The position numbers were made by a program, and so were the translations under genes. A stretch of 64,000 nt of DNA from Istiophorus platypterus (taxonomy: Eukaryota > Chordata > Actinopteri > Istiophoriformes > Istiophoridae): positions 21,470,001-21,534,000 of the forward strand of contig CM029120.1 in NCBI GenBank assembly GCA_016859345.1, written 5' to 3'. Positions 1 to 11,664 of this stretch are shown here, in pieces. A model generated the notes under the pieces. That model saw only the letters and a program-made list of their open reading frames with translations, was not told the origin of the DNA and made no database searches. Position 1 is the first letter of the stretch, and each line of letters starts with the position of its first letter.

Positions 1-1544
1 AAACCCAACTGAGGATAATGTGTTCCTAGCTCCACTGTTCTGCGATGTACGCCTTTCTAAATATCATTGAGGACATGAAGTAAACTCAATCATATGGTTG
101 AGCTGGCTTCTTATTCACATTCATTTCTTTCAAATTGCTCTTTAAAATGTCACCGGCTGCAGAGCTGCTGCAAGCAAGCAAACTCTCTCCTTGAGGGAAG
201 GATGAGAGTAGGATAGTCCACGGTGTACTTTTGCCCACATGTACATACAGTAGCCGCATTTCCAGCACTCTGAGCACCTGGGGACAAACAACTAAAAGTA
301 AAACTGTTTGGAAAGGAAGCTTGTTCCTTGCTTGAAGGCAAGTTTCTTTTCTGACTGAGGTACTTCATATATTTAGAATATTCTGATTCCAATATTACTG
401 TGCAGTATCCTCAAATAGTAGTAAGAGAGTGTGCTGGGAAAGTAGTTGTATATTTTTATATTTTCAGTATCATCTTTTGAAAAGAATTGTTTTGTGGTAA
501 GAAATTAGTGTCATTTTAAAACCTGGTGTCCCTTTGTTCTAACGTGCCTTCATGTTACCTACTGTGTTTCCATGGTCTCGGAGGTAAAAGGTTTGACTAA
601 CCTGTGCCATGTAACACAACATACTCAGTTACAAGGCCTCCTGGCTGGTGGGCCTCATCTTGCTCAGGCTTTACCGCGCTTCTCTGGACGTAGGCAGTTC
701 AGAAAAAACAAATTAAACAGTTCACCCTTGCAGGATTATCACAGAAGACATTTTGACATGTCTCAGTCGAAAAATTTAAATAATGAAATTAATAATGGCA
801 GAATTCTGTTTAGCTGCTTCAGCTTCAGGGTCACAGTGTTGTGGATGATGGCTCGCTGTCACACTGTCATGACTCACTGAGACATTTGAATAGTGTGGAG
901 CCATCATTAATCGTATTAGTGACACCTGTAATTTTCCTACAATGACAAGTAAAAGTGGTTAGGTTTCCATCCAAATGTGGCACAAATTTAGTCAAAACTG
1001 GCAAGAGAAAATGTCATTTAATGTGTTTTCCTACCCTCTACCACTATGTGAATTTTAGGAGATGATTTGTGGAGATAAACAGCTGGCAGTACTAATTTTC
1101 CACATCAAGCACCAGTCATCCTCAAATGGTGAAAAGCAATGTAGAAAGTGTGATGGTAAAGTGGCATTTATGTTTGTTTCATTTATTATTTTGGTTACAG
1201 TCTCTTCATCCCTTCATACATATCTGATGTTTTCATCTGCTGCCATTCTAGTCTCTTCAGTGGACATTTTGTCAGTTTCCATTAAACTTTGTCAAATTTT
1301 TCTTCTATCAATACACGAACCTTTCCACTTCAGCTAAGGGTAAAAAAGTTTTTTATGTTATTTTGAGATTTAAAAAAAAAGGAAAGATTGATTTTATAAT
1401 GTTTGTTCGGGTTTGAGTCCCCAAATATGGCTAATTGTGCCTGTCAAGCATCACTGTTCATTTGGAGTTGTGTCCCAGACCGCGTGACAAATGTAAGTCC
1501 AGGCCTGATGGTCTGTCTTGGGTCTCAACAAACTCCTGAAAAAA
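1..1544. other. Intergenic sequence, nothing recognised
   Basis: AT-rich unique-looking sequence. Short open frames (up to about 100 codons) have no recognisable domain, no intron signals that join, and no codon pattern suggesting a gene. Confidence 0.6.
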
Positions 1545-1800
1545 TGTCTGTCCCTTTAGCTGCTAAATGCTCCACTATGTTCACCAGGTACTCGCTAACC
1601 CTGTCTGTCTGCTCTACTGGGTAGCTACTGTACATCAACAATTTAGGATATTTGGTGCAAACTGCTGCCTGCTGCACCTGGAAATAACGCTGACGAGAGC
1701 AGCGAGGATGAGTCAAAAATAGTAAAGCGGAAAACTTTGAATCCAAAGCAATCTGCTAAAAGACTCTGAAATGCTCTGCAGAACTGAGCTGCAGAGGTCT
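1545..1800 (+). repeat. Dispersed repeat family A, copy 1
   Basis: Contains TAGCTGCTAAATGCTCCACT, ATGTTCACCAGGTACTCGCT, GCTGACGAGAGCAGCGAGGA and a CTGAAATGCTCTGCAGAACT block, matching the other copies in order. The short open frames across it on both strands are chance. Confidence 0.6.
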
Positions 1801-1837
1801 TAAATAATTGTTGCTTCATCATTACAAGTGACCCCTT

Positions 1838-1838
1838 T

Positions 1839-1876
<38 letters not shown>

Positions 1877-1877
1877 A
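1838..1877. repeat. CA/TA compound microsatellite
   Basis: A CA run passes directly into a TA run. Confidence 0.95.
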
Positions 1878-2849
1878 ATTTAATCCATGTGAATATATGC
1901 TATTGATCATGCTGCTTTGAAGCTGTTACAGTGACACTGTTGAACTTGAAGGTCCCAAAGAAAACTAAAAACCCGTTAGCTATTTTAAACGTACAGTATG
2001 CAGCCAGCAGATACACTCAGGTGGTTTAACTTCACATGACTTTGAAAGAGTTCTTCAAAAAGGACACAAGTTGCAGTTCTGCTGTTTGAGTTAATAACAG
2101 TGTCAGTGCCATTTTGTGATGATGAATGCAGACTTGCTGTAACAAGTTACACAAGGAAAACTCGGTGAACTGATGACTGTTGTGTAAATTTTCTGACGGG
2201 TTATTCTGAGGTTAACTTTTAATGCACTGTTAATGCAAGTGCCATGGGTCTCGGTAAAAAATGTATTTGAAGGTAAAGAAAAAGCTGAAAAGCTGAAACT
2301 TCACAATTTATTAATATGTTCATAATGCAGCAACAAACACTCTTTTCCTGCAAACTATATAATCGTGTGGTTAAAATCTTACCATTACAATCCAATTCCT
2401 GAGATGAACAGCTGACAGGAGAGGAAACTGTGGGGTTAAGTGGTATCTGTCCAAGTTGAGTTCAGCAAAGAATGAAGAGGACAAGCCTAAATTATTCATA
2501 TGCTGACTACCTTTTCCTTCATCTTTGTGAACCAGAAAGTGCTTCACCTCTGCGGCAGTTAATAATAGCTCCTTTAAGGAAGTAAAGATGGAAGAGAGTC
2601 CGAACTACTGAGGCTCAGAGTAATATTAGTCAGCACCCTTGACCCTTACGATACCGGACATACTGGTGTGTCCCACCACGCCAAACTTAATCTTTGTGCA
2701 TGTGGTTATTGGGGTGTCTGCTGAGAAAATTTTATTGCCTTTTCCTGTAAGTCTCATCTAGATCATAATCTTCAGTCCCGAAAAATGCTATATGCAGGTG
2801 TTTGCTAACGCTACATGTCCTAAATTAGCAGTAATAGCTGTTTATTTTG

Positions 2850-3203
2850 GCAATGGCTGTGTTTACAAGATAAGAGGTTAGGATACGCCCTATGGGCAGC
2901 GCTACTTCTCCATCTTCTTGTGTTGGACTGAGGGTAGACAGGACACTACAGTGACTCACTATCGAAAAGTGGTGTCATGAGAGGAGATGGGCTGGGGCTA
3001 GCTGGTTAGCATGCTAACCTCAGTAGAGGAAAAGAGGTGATAAAAGCAAGAGTTAACACCGGTGTTACAGTCCACCACCGGAGGCAGCACTTGGTGAGTA
3101 AAGGAATGAAGTTTGAAGCTGAATTCACAACATCTTACAGCTGTTTATGCTACCACTGGCTACGTAGCAATAGCAAAATCTTATGTGTAGCACCTTTAAT
3201 ACG
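2850..3203 (+). repeat. MITE-like dispersed teleost repeat
   Basis: Phrases including GGGCAGCGCTACTTCTCCAT, GTTAGCATGCTAACCTCAGT, GTCCACCACCGGAGGCAGCA and the end ATCTTATGTGTAGCACCTTT match a short interspersed element I know from many percomorph genomes. The family name is not known to me, and the left end is not clearly defined. Confidence 0.55.
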
Positions 3204-5984
3204 TCACATACGGAATAGCTGTGTCAATGAGTTCAGTCTTGTCATATCATCCATCCCATTGTCTGTCCCTGCACTGCTGTCACTCCACAGTCAGCTAACA
3301 AAAAAGTCACAAAAAAAAACCTTAAGATAAAATTAATATCAGTTTATGTGTATTTATTACAAGAGATTTTTTGGTGAAGCATCTCAAGTAACACAATTTA
3401 CAATTCATGTTATGTGACTAAATTTCTTTTGATCATTTAGCGCTTTGAAACTCAAGTGTGAAATGTCTTGAAAAGCTAAAGGTAAATATTTGAAAGTGAA
3501 AAAAATCTAAAGGTTTATTGACTGCAATGCTTCATTGGCCTGATCACAGTAATCTCTCCACTGCCTGGGAAACCGTATACTGTGATTATAGGATCAATGG
3601 ATAGAATCAATGTGCATTTGCAGCACTGCATCATTACGAAAATCCTTAGTCCCAAACCACTGAGGTTCCTCTTATCATTTGATGTTCAAAGTTATTTTGA
3701 GGCTGTCCTCCTCTCGTTTCTGAATATCTTTTTGTCCCAGCGTTTCTGAGTCGTCCCTTGTGAGTAACACCCACTCTGGCGGAGAACTGATAACACCTTG
3801 AGAATTAGCTTCAGAGACGGACCATGTTTGCCGGGGGTCCCCATGTCCCGCAGCTAAAACATGAAGTCAGCAAAGGACAATCCCTTATCCCCTAGTGACA
3901 CTGGATGTCAAAGAACCAGCTCTGGAAGATACTGACTATTGTTAGTGTATATCCCTGGTGGATTCTGTTTAGCAGAGCTGTGAAAATCCTACCAGCAGTC
4001 ATGAAGCTCTTAATACTGAAGAAAGATTCATTTGCCATTCGATGATGCCCAGTATAAAGGGCAAGAGGTTCAGCTGCAAAAACAGACTATCAGTAGACAA
4101 ACTAGCTACAAATAAAGCTGCACTAAGAAGAATCATCTGTGCTTCAGTACCCAGACATTATGCTCTCTCGGATTTTTGCCTTGTAGTCAGACCATATACA
4201 GTAGTTAGTTATTTTACATATTTGTAACAGTTTCTTAATGAGCGAAAACAGATAGAATCAAATGTGTATAGCTCATTTTTAATTAAGTGAATTGAATTCA
4301 GTGTTTGATTTTGGTTCAGTATAAGTGCCAGTGATGCAGGCTTTGCATCCATTTTGCAACCTCAGACCTCAGGTCATTTCACTAACTGGTAAATAAAATT
4401 TTTTCCCAGTCAGCTGCTTGTAGTTACCATCTAAATGATATGACATTAACATGGCATTATAGCCAGAGAGCTAGTTAGAGTATGTGGATTTTCTCAATTT
4501 ACAGATACTCAAAATCAGCGGAGTACCATATATAGAATGAGACTGGTTTCCAATCTGTAGCAGTGCAGAAACCATCATATTACCATCTTTTTATCTATGA
4601 GCTGCCATTGCTCTTGAGACATTAGGGGGATGCATATACACGAGAGCCACCGTCTAGGCATTCTGAAGCATTAAATCTCAGGCATTCATATTATGTAATT
4701 ACACACATGATTACAGTTGTAGTATCTCTCTTTACATATTTCAGAAGCTACTGCTAATGTGCCCTCATCCATCTCGGTGACCTTGGCATGTACAAATCAC
4801 AGAGCTTGCTCCATTTTACTGAGAAGAGTGGCACACTCTTTCTCACACACATAAGTGCTAAGACAAGACAAGTAGCTGGAAAGTTAGTGTCTTCAAGGTG
4901 ATGATACATAACTATTTCAACTCTACTGTTACTGTCAAATGGTGAACATCCTCTGTCATTGATTCCAGTGCTAAAGAAAACACCACACTCAGTTATTTAG
5001 GACACTTTGTGGGCATTTAATGGGTACAGAGTGAACAATGCCATGGTGCCATTAGTCAGCCAGACTGATGTAGTTTCAAAAATATCATCCCATTTCAAGT
5101 CTTTTTTTCTGTACTTAAAAGACAGGTAATGTAAAGCAGGGAAAGAGACCTCAATGATGAATTCATCTTCCAGTTCTCCATGTTTTATATCCTATTAGGA
5201 AACGGGCAGCTGAGGTTTTTTTTCGTTTTTTTTTTTTTTTCAGATTTTTGTCAACGAAATCCATATTTTTTCTTAATTGTTGCCACAAATGCCAGAGATT
5301 TGCATAGAGTTAACCTAACTTCAATTTTGCACATCTGAATCATTTGCATTCTCACATTTCCACTGTCTTACATGTTATTTATTTTCTTATTAAAATGATT
5401 GAAATTATTTCAGTGAAGTGAATTAGCCATGTGGGTCTGGGTTGAATGAGTTCCTCATTAGAGTTAACTGAAGTTGTGCACATAAAATAAGATGCATTTA
5501 TCCCACCATCTGCAAGTATTTGAGCTGAGGAGAAAGACATATGAAAGCATCATAAGACTTTACTTAGCATCTAATGCTGTGCTGCCGAACTGGATCACTG
5601 CGGTTTGACCTTTTTGAGTGAAAGAGCTTTGTACTAAAACACAACTACTGCCAGTGCCACCGCATCTTCTGAACTGGTAGAAAGAATATCAGTATCATCA
5701 ATATTCATTATTATTTATTATACCTGTTTGCACTGTTAAATAACTCATCCCACTGATGTAGTGGGGAGCAGGAGGATGTCCAATTTTCTCCATCGTATAA
5801 GCACAAAGTGTGGAGGATCCATGTAACCAAAACGCATGACAAATGCTAATGACTGATGACTAAATAGTCTCATAGACCTGCACCACCTGCTTAAAGAATG
5901 AAATGCATTCATGCCAACGCCAAAATGAGTTCCTGCTTGGGGACAGAAATGATTTTACTGGCATCCTGTGGCTATTTAGCAGAA
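3204..5984. other. Intergenic sequence, nothing recognised
   Basis: AT-rich sequence with a poly-T run near 5,218-5,240. No coding exon, RNA gene or clear repeat family was recognised. Confidence 0.6.
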
Positions 5985-6226
5985 ATTCAATTCAATTCAA
6001 TTTTTATTTATATAGCGCCATATTATAACAAACGTTATCTCAGGGCACTTTTCATATAGAGCAGGTCTAGACCAGACTCTTTATAGTTACTATTTACAGA
6101 GACCCAACATTTCCCCCATGAGCAAGAACCTGGCAACAGCAGCAACGAAAAACTGCCTTTTAACAGGTAGAAACATTGAAAAGATCCTGGCTCATAGTGG
6201 ACGATTGTCTAACTCAACTGGCTGGG

Positions 6227-6258
<32 letters not shown>

Positions 6259-6810
6259 CGGGGGGCAAGAGGGAGGAGAGAGAGCATAGCATAATACAGG
6301 TACCATGTAAAGATGTATGATAATAATGAGACTAATAATAAGATTAAAAGTTATACTAATGCGGCTAATATTATTACTAACAACACTAAATAGAATAGTA
6401 ATAGTAATAATCATAAGACAAGAGGAGAAAGGAGAGATATGAGGAAGCACAAAACTATGGGAGAAAGTAGAACTCGAGTTAGTAACAAGTATTGATGGGA
6501 TATGAATGTGTACAGATGGAGAGGAAGAGAAGGAGAGAGTCCCCCAGCAGTCTAGGTCTATAGCAGCATAACTAGAGGATGTTTCAAGTTGAGCCTGAGC
6601 CAGTCCTGAGTATAAGCTTTATCAAAGAGGAAGGATTTAAGCTGACTATTAAACATGGAGATGGTGTCTGACTCCTGGACCCAAACTGGAAGATGGTTCC
6701 GCAGCAGAGGAGCCTGATAACTGAAAGCTCTGCCTCCCAGTCTGTTGAGACTCTGGGAACCACCAGTAGGCTTACACAGTGTTCTACTGGAGTAAAAAAT
6801 GAATGTCATG
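5985..6810 (-). mobile_element. 5'-truncated L2/Rex-like LINE 3' end
   Basis: The - strand from about 6,809 to 6,558 encodes GGRAFSYQAPLLRNHLPVWV, then ESDTISMFNSQLKSFLFDKA, a pattern (RAFS..AP.LWN.LP.....F...LK.FLF) typical of the C-terminus of fish L2/Rex-type reverse transcriptase proteins. The 3' UTR continues to about 5,985 and ends in TTGAA units, a short tandem tail expected of this class. A GA microsatellite (6,226-6,258) lies within it. The copy is truncated at its 5' end and inactive. Confidence 0.7.
6226..6258. repeat. GA microsatellite
   Basis: About 16 GA units with few interruptions, inside the LINE 3' region. Confidence 0.9.
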
Positions 6811-9800
6811 GCTAATTGTCAGTGTAGTGCTGCAAGAGAATAATCCACAAAAACAAGTTTGATTTGATGTAAGACAAAAAATGCCTTGGTTATTAGTCAG
6901 ATATCAGATTTCATTTTCTGTTTACTGGCCTGCTGACTCTGAATGACTCGTGCTGATGTCACTGACTATGTTTAGTTAAAGTTAAGTTAAAGCTGCTCTG
7001 ATATTTTTTTTTATATTAATAATTGATAAAAGGAGTATGTGTTATGTAAAAGGGGTTGCTTGTAGTGACAAACCCATAGAGAATTACAACCCGACTCTAT
7101 ATAAAAAAACTTTTAGTGTCTTTCAGCTTATTCCTGCTCTCTTCTGGGTCATTTTGGGAATAAACAGCTAAAAACCCACTCTTTAGTCCCTGCCCAGCAC
7201 CAAACATCAGTAAGAGAAAGTTAGTCACCAGATGGTGAACATAGTGGAGCATTTAGCAGCTGAAGACCCAAACATTTCCCTCAAGAGTTGGTAGAAAGCC
7301 AAGTGTAGCTGAAAGGAGAATGAATATTATACTTATATTAGTCAAGTGTACACAAAAACAACATGAATGAAAATGACTTAATTCTACATGTTTGACTTGT
7401 GATCTATCCTGTTCAAGAACCACTAAAATTGAGTATTTTAACCTGAAGGATGAAATGAGCATATTTAATCCCTCCATTACCCAGTGCTCAGAAAAACAAC
7501 TCCAGAGATTAACTGTTAAAGCCTGACACTTGATATTACCAGTATGCAAATTCATATTCCTTCTATTTCAATTGTAAATCACACCCACACAGAAAAGGAG
7601 AGAATAGTGCTGGACGAGAGTGGGAACTAAGCCTATCATTTGGGGAATCTCTTTCACAATCTGCACTGGCTTTAAATACCGCTGTTTAATTGCTGTGTCA
7701 TGAAAGGATAATTACCACTGTCATTCCAACCATTCAAGGGGACTAACAGACTACTGAATGCTTTTTTGCCTGTTGGCATGGCTCTGCAGGGAATTGTGGT
7801 TGCTGGTTGGCAGCAAAATAATGGTAGAATAAAATGAACATTGGAATACAGGTGGCATTTATAGATTTTATTGGGGATTTTGATATTTGAATATTGAAAG
7901 GGAGTGCGATGCACTGCTTCAGTACCAGCTGCGGTTGACACTTGTTCATTTGTGCTAATGTACTCTTCACACCTTTCAAAACCACAGCAACACCATCCAT
8001 GTGACAGATATTCCATGGTTTCAACATGGTTCAAGTCCAGGCCAGATAAGACTGCATTCAGATCATAACACTGCTCTGCACCGACAAACGACGCATTTCA
8101 CAGCTTTTGTGCCAACTTGTAAAATTAAGTCAATGATTGCTTGTAGCTCGGCCTCAAAAATGCAACTGTAGTCCTTTACATTATGTTGACTGCAATAAAT
8201 ACACTAATACAGTTAACATAGTGCCTTGTAGAAAGCCTGTGCACACATTACAAATGCACTGTGCAAAACCTGCTTTTCATTGTGATTGCTTAGGCATGGT
8301 AACAGTCTGCATGAGCTCATAACAACATCAGCTGTCTTGAGCAGTCTTTTCAAATGGCTGACAACTCTACTGTCTCTACAAAAGCAAAAATACATTAGTT
8401 AAAGAGTGCAGGGTGCCCTGTTTCATGGAGAAAGAGCTATGAAAAACATTTAAAAATTAAAAAAAAAAAAAAAAAAAAAAGCAAAAGCAAGGTAATATGT
8501 GTCAGAAGAAATCAACATGTTTCACAGGATTCTTGTCTGGCTGTGATTTCATGCTCCTCTGCCCAGCTGATACAGGCCATGGAGCTGGATGCATTTAAAC
8601 TGCTAAAAGGATGGTGGTGAAAGCCAACAGAAATTTGCATAAGCCATCACTGATAGAGGCTTTGACAATGTGCAGTGCTGGAAGCAAAAGATGATCAAAA
8701 GCTATCTAGTCAATTACCTCTATGGTCAATAACCTGTGAACCTACACAAAGGAGATAAAATGTTTTACAAAAGTGCATTTTTTTTCCTTTGTCACAAAGC
8801 AATGTTGAGGATGAAAACCAATGTCAACTTTGATCAAGCCGTTACTAAATGTAAATTTTCCAATGTAATTTTCTCTGGTAATGAGAAATCATATAATAGA
8901 TCTGATTCTGCTGGTGACAAGCTCACTGCAGAGCACTAAGACAGCCTGTTTTCATATTGAGACTGGTGGAGGGCCAGTATCTTTGGGGAAACATAAGCAT
9001 GGATTCCAATAATTCACTTAATTTCCCTCACATGTAGAATAAAAAGGATTAGTCTCCTAAAGAGGATATGTTTACCCCCCTCCGTCTGTCTCTCTGTCTG
9101 TCTGTCAAAAGGGAATTTGATAGATACAGTGTAAGTTTCTGACTCAATTTTTCAAAAGTCATTTTAACTGTAACTATGAAATCCCAGAAGAAATGCCAAC
9201 TTGAATTCATACTCAGTTCATATTCGCAGAGTCAATAAACCAATTTAACTTGAAAGTGTCAAAAACGGCAGCAATGTGATGATGCATGGAATTACATGTT
9301 GGATCACTGTACAGGATTGGTGAGGCCCTGTGACTAGTGAGGGCTTTCTGCCACCCACTGCTGGACCTCTGGTCTGGGCATTGAACCAAGACATGAGCTC
9401 CTTAATGTTTTCTGAACAAAATCGAGTCTGATGACCAATTGGTTCATTGCAACACACACTTATTCAGTTAGAATATGGCTCACCTAACTGTTGAGAGACA
9501 AGGTAAATCATTGAAATGACAACGCAAACACCAGATAAACAATTTTTTGTTTTCGCTCATGTGCAAACCTCATCTCACTGCACATGATTTCATTAAAAAC
9601 TCAACTTCCACCATCTTTTTGTGGTACACATCTTTTATTTGGCAGATTATCATTTCATGACACAGCCTGGTTCAGACACAATACTCAGAACTAGGTTTTG
9701 GAGCTCAGAGTGTTGAACACAAAATTTCCCCACTGTGGTTCAGATGTAAATAAGGTTGGTTTAAAAAAAGAACATAGTGTAGAAACAGGAAAATGAACTG

Positions 9801-10430
9801 GCAGGATTAAACTCAGCATGGCAACTGCAAAAATATATAAAACAGATAAACAGCATTTTAGACTAAATATAGTGTGTTGATTGGAAAACAATACCCATCA
9901 TCAAGAAACAGAAACCCTTTGCAGATGCAACATTTAATTCTCCTAATTATAGCTTTGGGAGAGCATTGTTACTTTTCAAAAATATAGACTGGGCTGTAGG
10001 TGTATAAGAGCATAGAATAGTAAAACAAAATGACATTACTGCAGGTGTGTTTGCCTGAAAGCTTTGCTATTCAGGCATTTTACAACCAGAACATTCACCT
10101 TTATACTGTCCTCTACTTCATGCTGATTCTACATAGCCATAGTCTGTCATTTTATGACGTTTTATGTGCAAGTTAAGTTGATTATGCTGAGATCTCTTCC
10201 AAAATGTTGCTCCAACAACAATTCTTTTTTAATTTTATTTAGCAAGACCCTGAGAAACAAATTCAAGATTTTACTGCCATCTAGTGAATACATCACATAT
10301 TGCAAACAGTATCCTCCCAGTGACTATATATTTGCTATGAGCATCCCAAGCATGTTAAGCCTCAAATTACTGCCATAGACCACAGCAGTAATTTGAAGAA
10401 AGACCAGGGAGATGTTAGTGAATTTGAGGA
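6811..10430. other. Intergenic sequence, no gene seen
   Basis: AT-rich sequence with a poly-A run at 8,459-8,480 and a short family A fragment near 7,200. Two overlapping - strand frames near 7,672-8,034 show no known domain. A CTGT-rich patch occurs near 9,085-9,107. Confidence 0.6.
7190..7265 (-). repeat. Dispersed repeat family A, fragment (reverse orientation)
   Basis: The - strand reads CAGCTGCTAAATGCTCCACT, then ATGTTCACCATCTGGTGACT, the same conserved 5' part as the other three copies. Only this part is recognisable. Confidence 0.5.
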
Positions 10431-10434
10431 GAAG

Positions 10435-10800
10435 TAAGACACCAATCACCTCTGTTTCCATTGGGGGTGGAATTAGAGCAGCTCTACAGCTACCCAGGAC
10501 TGTATCTGGACAGCGACTTGGACTGGAGGTGATAACACAAAGGCCATATACCAGAAGGACCCAACTCCAGTTCCTGAGGAGACTTAAGTCCTTAAGTGTG
10601 TGTGGAAATATGGTCAGTGGTGGCAAGTGCCCTTTTCTTGTAATTGGATGCTGGGGCAGCAGCATGAAAGGTATGGACACTAACAGGGTAAATAACCTGC
10701 ACAGGAAAGACCTGTCCTGGGGGCCAGCCTGGACCCAGTGGACGTGGAGGCGGAGAGGAGAGTGTTGGCAAAAGTACTGACTTTTCAAATACTTGGCTTT
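10435..10800 (+). mobile_element. Degenerate non-LTR retrotransposon fragment (reverse transcriptase 3' end)
   Basis: The + strand encodes QLQFLRRLKSLSVCGNMV, then GCWGSSMKGMDTNRVNNL, and after a frame change VDVEAERRVLAKVLTF. These match, in order, the LFFLRRLRSFNVC, VCWGSS...D..R.NKL and ERRTL.KL blocks of fish LINE ORF2 C-termini. An upstream block in another frame reads YLDSDLDW. Frameshifts and stops show a pseudogene. It lies about 0.7 kb upstream of the MOCS1 promoter. Confidence 0.7.
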
Positions 10801-11439
10801 CCTTTTCCTGATAACGTGATGGGCTCCACACAAAGTGTAGCCCCTGCAGTTGAAGAAGTTAAGATTTGGAAGAGGACAGGGACAATAATTACAGTTTTCT
10901 CTCTATTATTGTTTTCACTTTTCTTAAATGGAAAGCGTATTCTTTATGATATTCAGAAGAAGACAGTAAATCCACAATTCAAGGCACAGCCTGTCTTTAT
11001 AGGTCAGCAGCGATGCTTTGTCACTGCACAGAACAACAGAGGAACACGGTAAAGTGTAAGGGCTTTGCTGGGGCACATACACTGAAAGTTGTTCCATTAC
11101 AATTTACTGACTCCAGAGTTTGACCTTTCACCAAATATTTGAATAGATCCTATTTACATTTTGGCTGTAGAGAGATGGAGTGAAATCTGTACTAGCATAC
11201 ACAGCTGCACTTGTGCAAGGGCCACGCAATCGCACACTAGAAATTCCAGTGTTGAGAAAGGTGGGAATAATGAATGGACCGATCTGGCAGCTATCCCAGG
11301 GGCACACTTCAGAGATACACATGCTTACGGATACACTATGCGTGAATCAATTTAAAAAATGCGGCATTTAAGTGCGGTTGTAATAAGAGAGAAACGGAGT
11401 AACGCATTAATAGTTTCACAGATAGTGTCTGCGTCAAAA
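10801..11439. other. Upstream flank of MOCS1 promoter
   Basis: Unique-looking sequence between the LINE fragment and the CpG-rich promoter. No gene or clear regulatory motif was recognised. Confidence 0.5.
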
Positions 11440-11458
11440 AGCCCCTGAATGCATGCTC

Positions 11459-11480
11459 CGGACTACACTACCCGACGTGC
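11459..11480 (+). promoter_or_regulatory. ZNF143 (SBS)-like promoter element
   Basis: The sequence CGGACTACACTACCCGACGT and the following GC resemble the ZNF143/SBS consensus, in which ACTACA is followed three bases later by CCC and then by a C..TGC end. It lies about 185-205 bases upstream of the MOCS1 start codon, in the CpG-rich region where such sites usually occur. The match is by eye and the middle differs from the usual AATTCCCAG core. Confidence 0.45.
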
Positions 11481-11501
11481 ACCGGTGCTTGCGTGTGTTG
11501 T

Positions 11502-11519
11502 CACGATTGGCACGATTGG
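11502..11519 (+). promoter_or_regulatory. Tandem inverted CCAAT boxes (NF-Y-like)
   Basis: CACGATTGG occurs twice in direct repeat, so two ATTGG (reverse CCAAT) cores lie 9 bp apart at 11506-11510 and 11515-11519. They sit just downstream of the ZNF143-like element and upstream of the MOCS1 5' UTR, a usual arrangement for NF-Y-driven promoters. Binding is not shown. Confidence 0.45.
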
Positions 11520-11664
11520 CCGACGGAAGGCAGCTCCTGACGCCGCCCTCCCTCCGCTCGCCTTATCTGACATGTTTATGTCACAGCGGCTCGTCCACGA
11601 GTCCGGGGCCCGGAGCCGGTGAGAGCCGGAGGACGAGAGCGGCCCGGAGCCAGGAGACGGCACC

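Noticed and set aside
10324..10833. 169-codon open frame on the - strand
   Set aside because: It runs antisense across a degenerate LINE fragment whose recognisable protein pieces are on the + strand.
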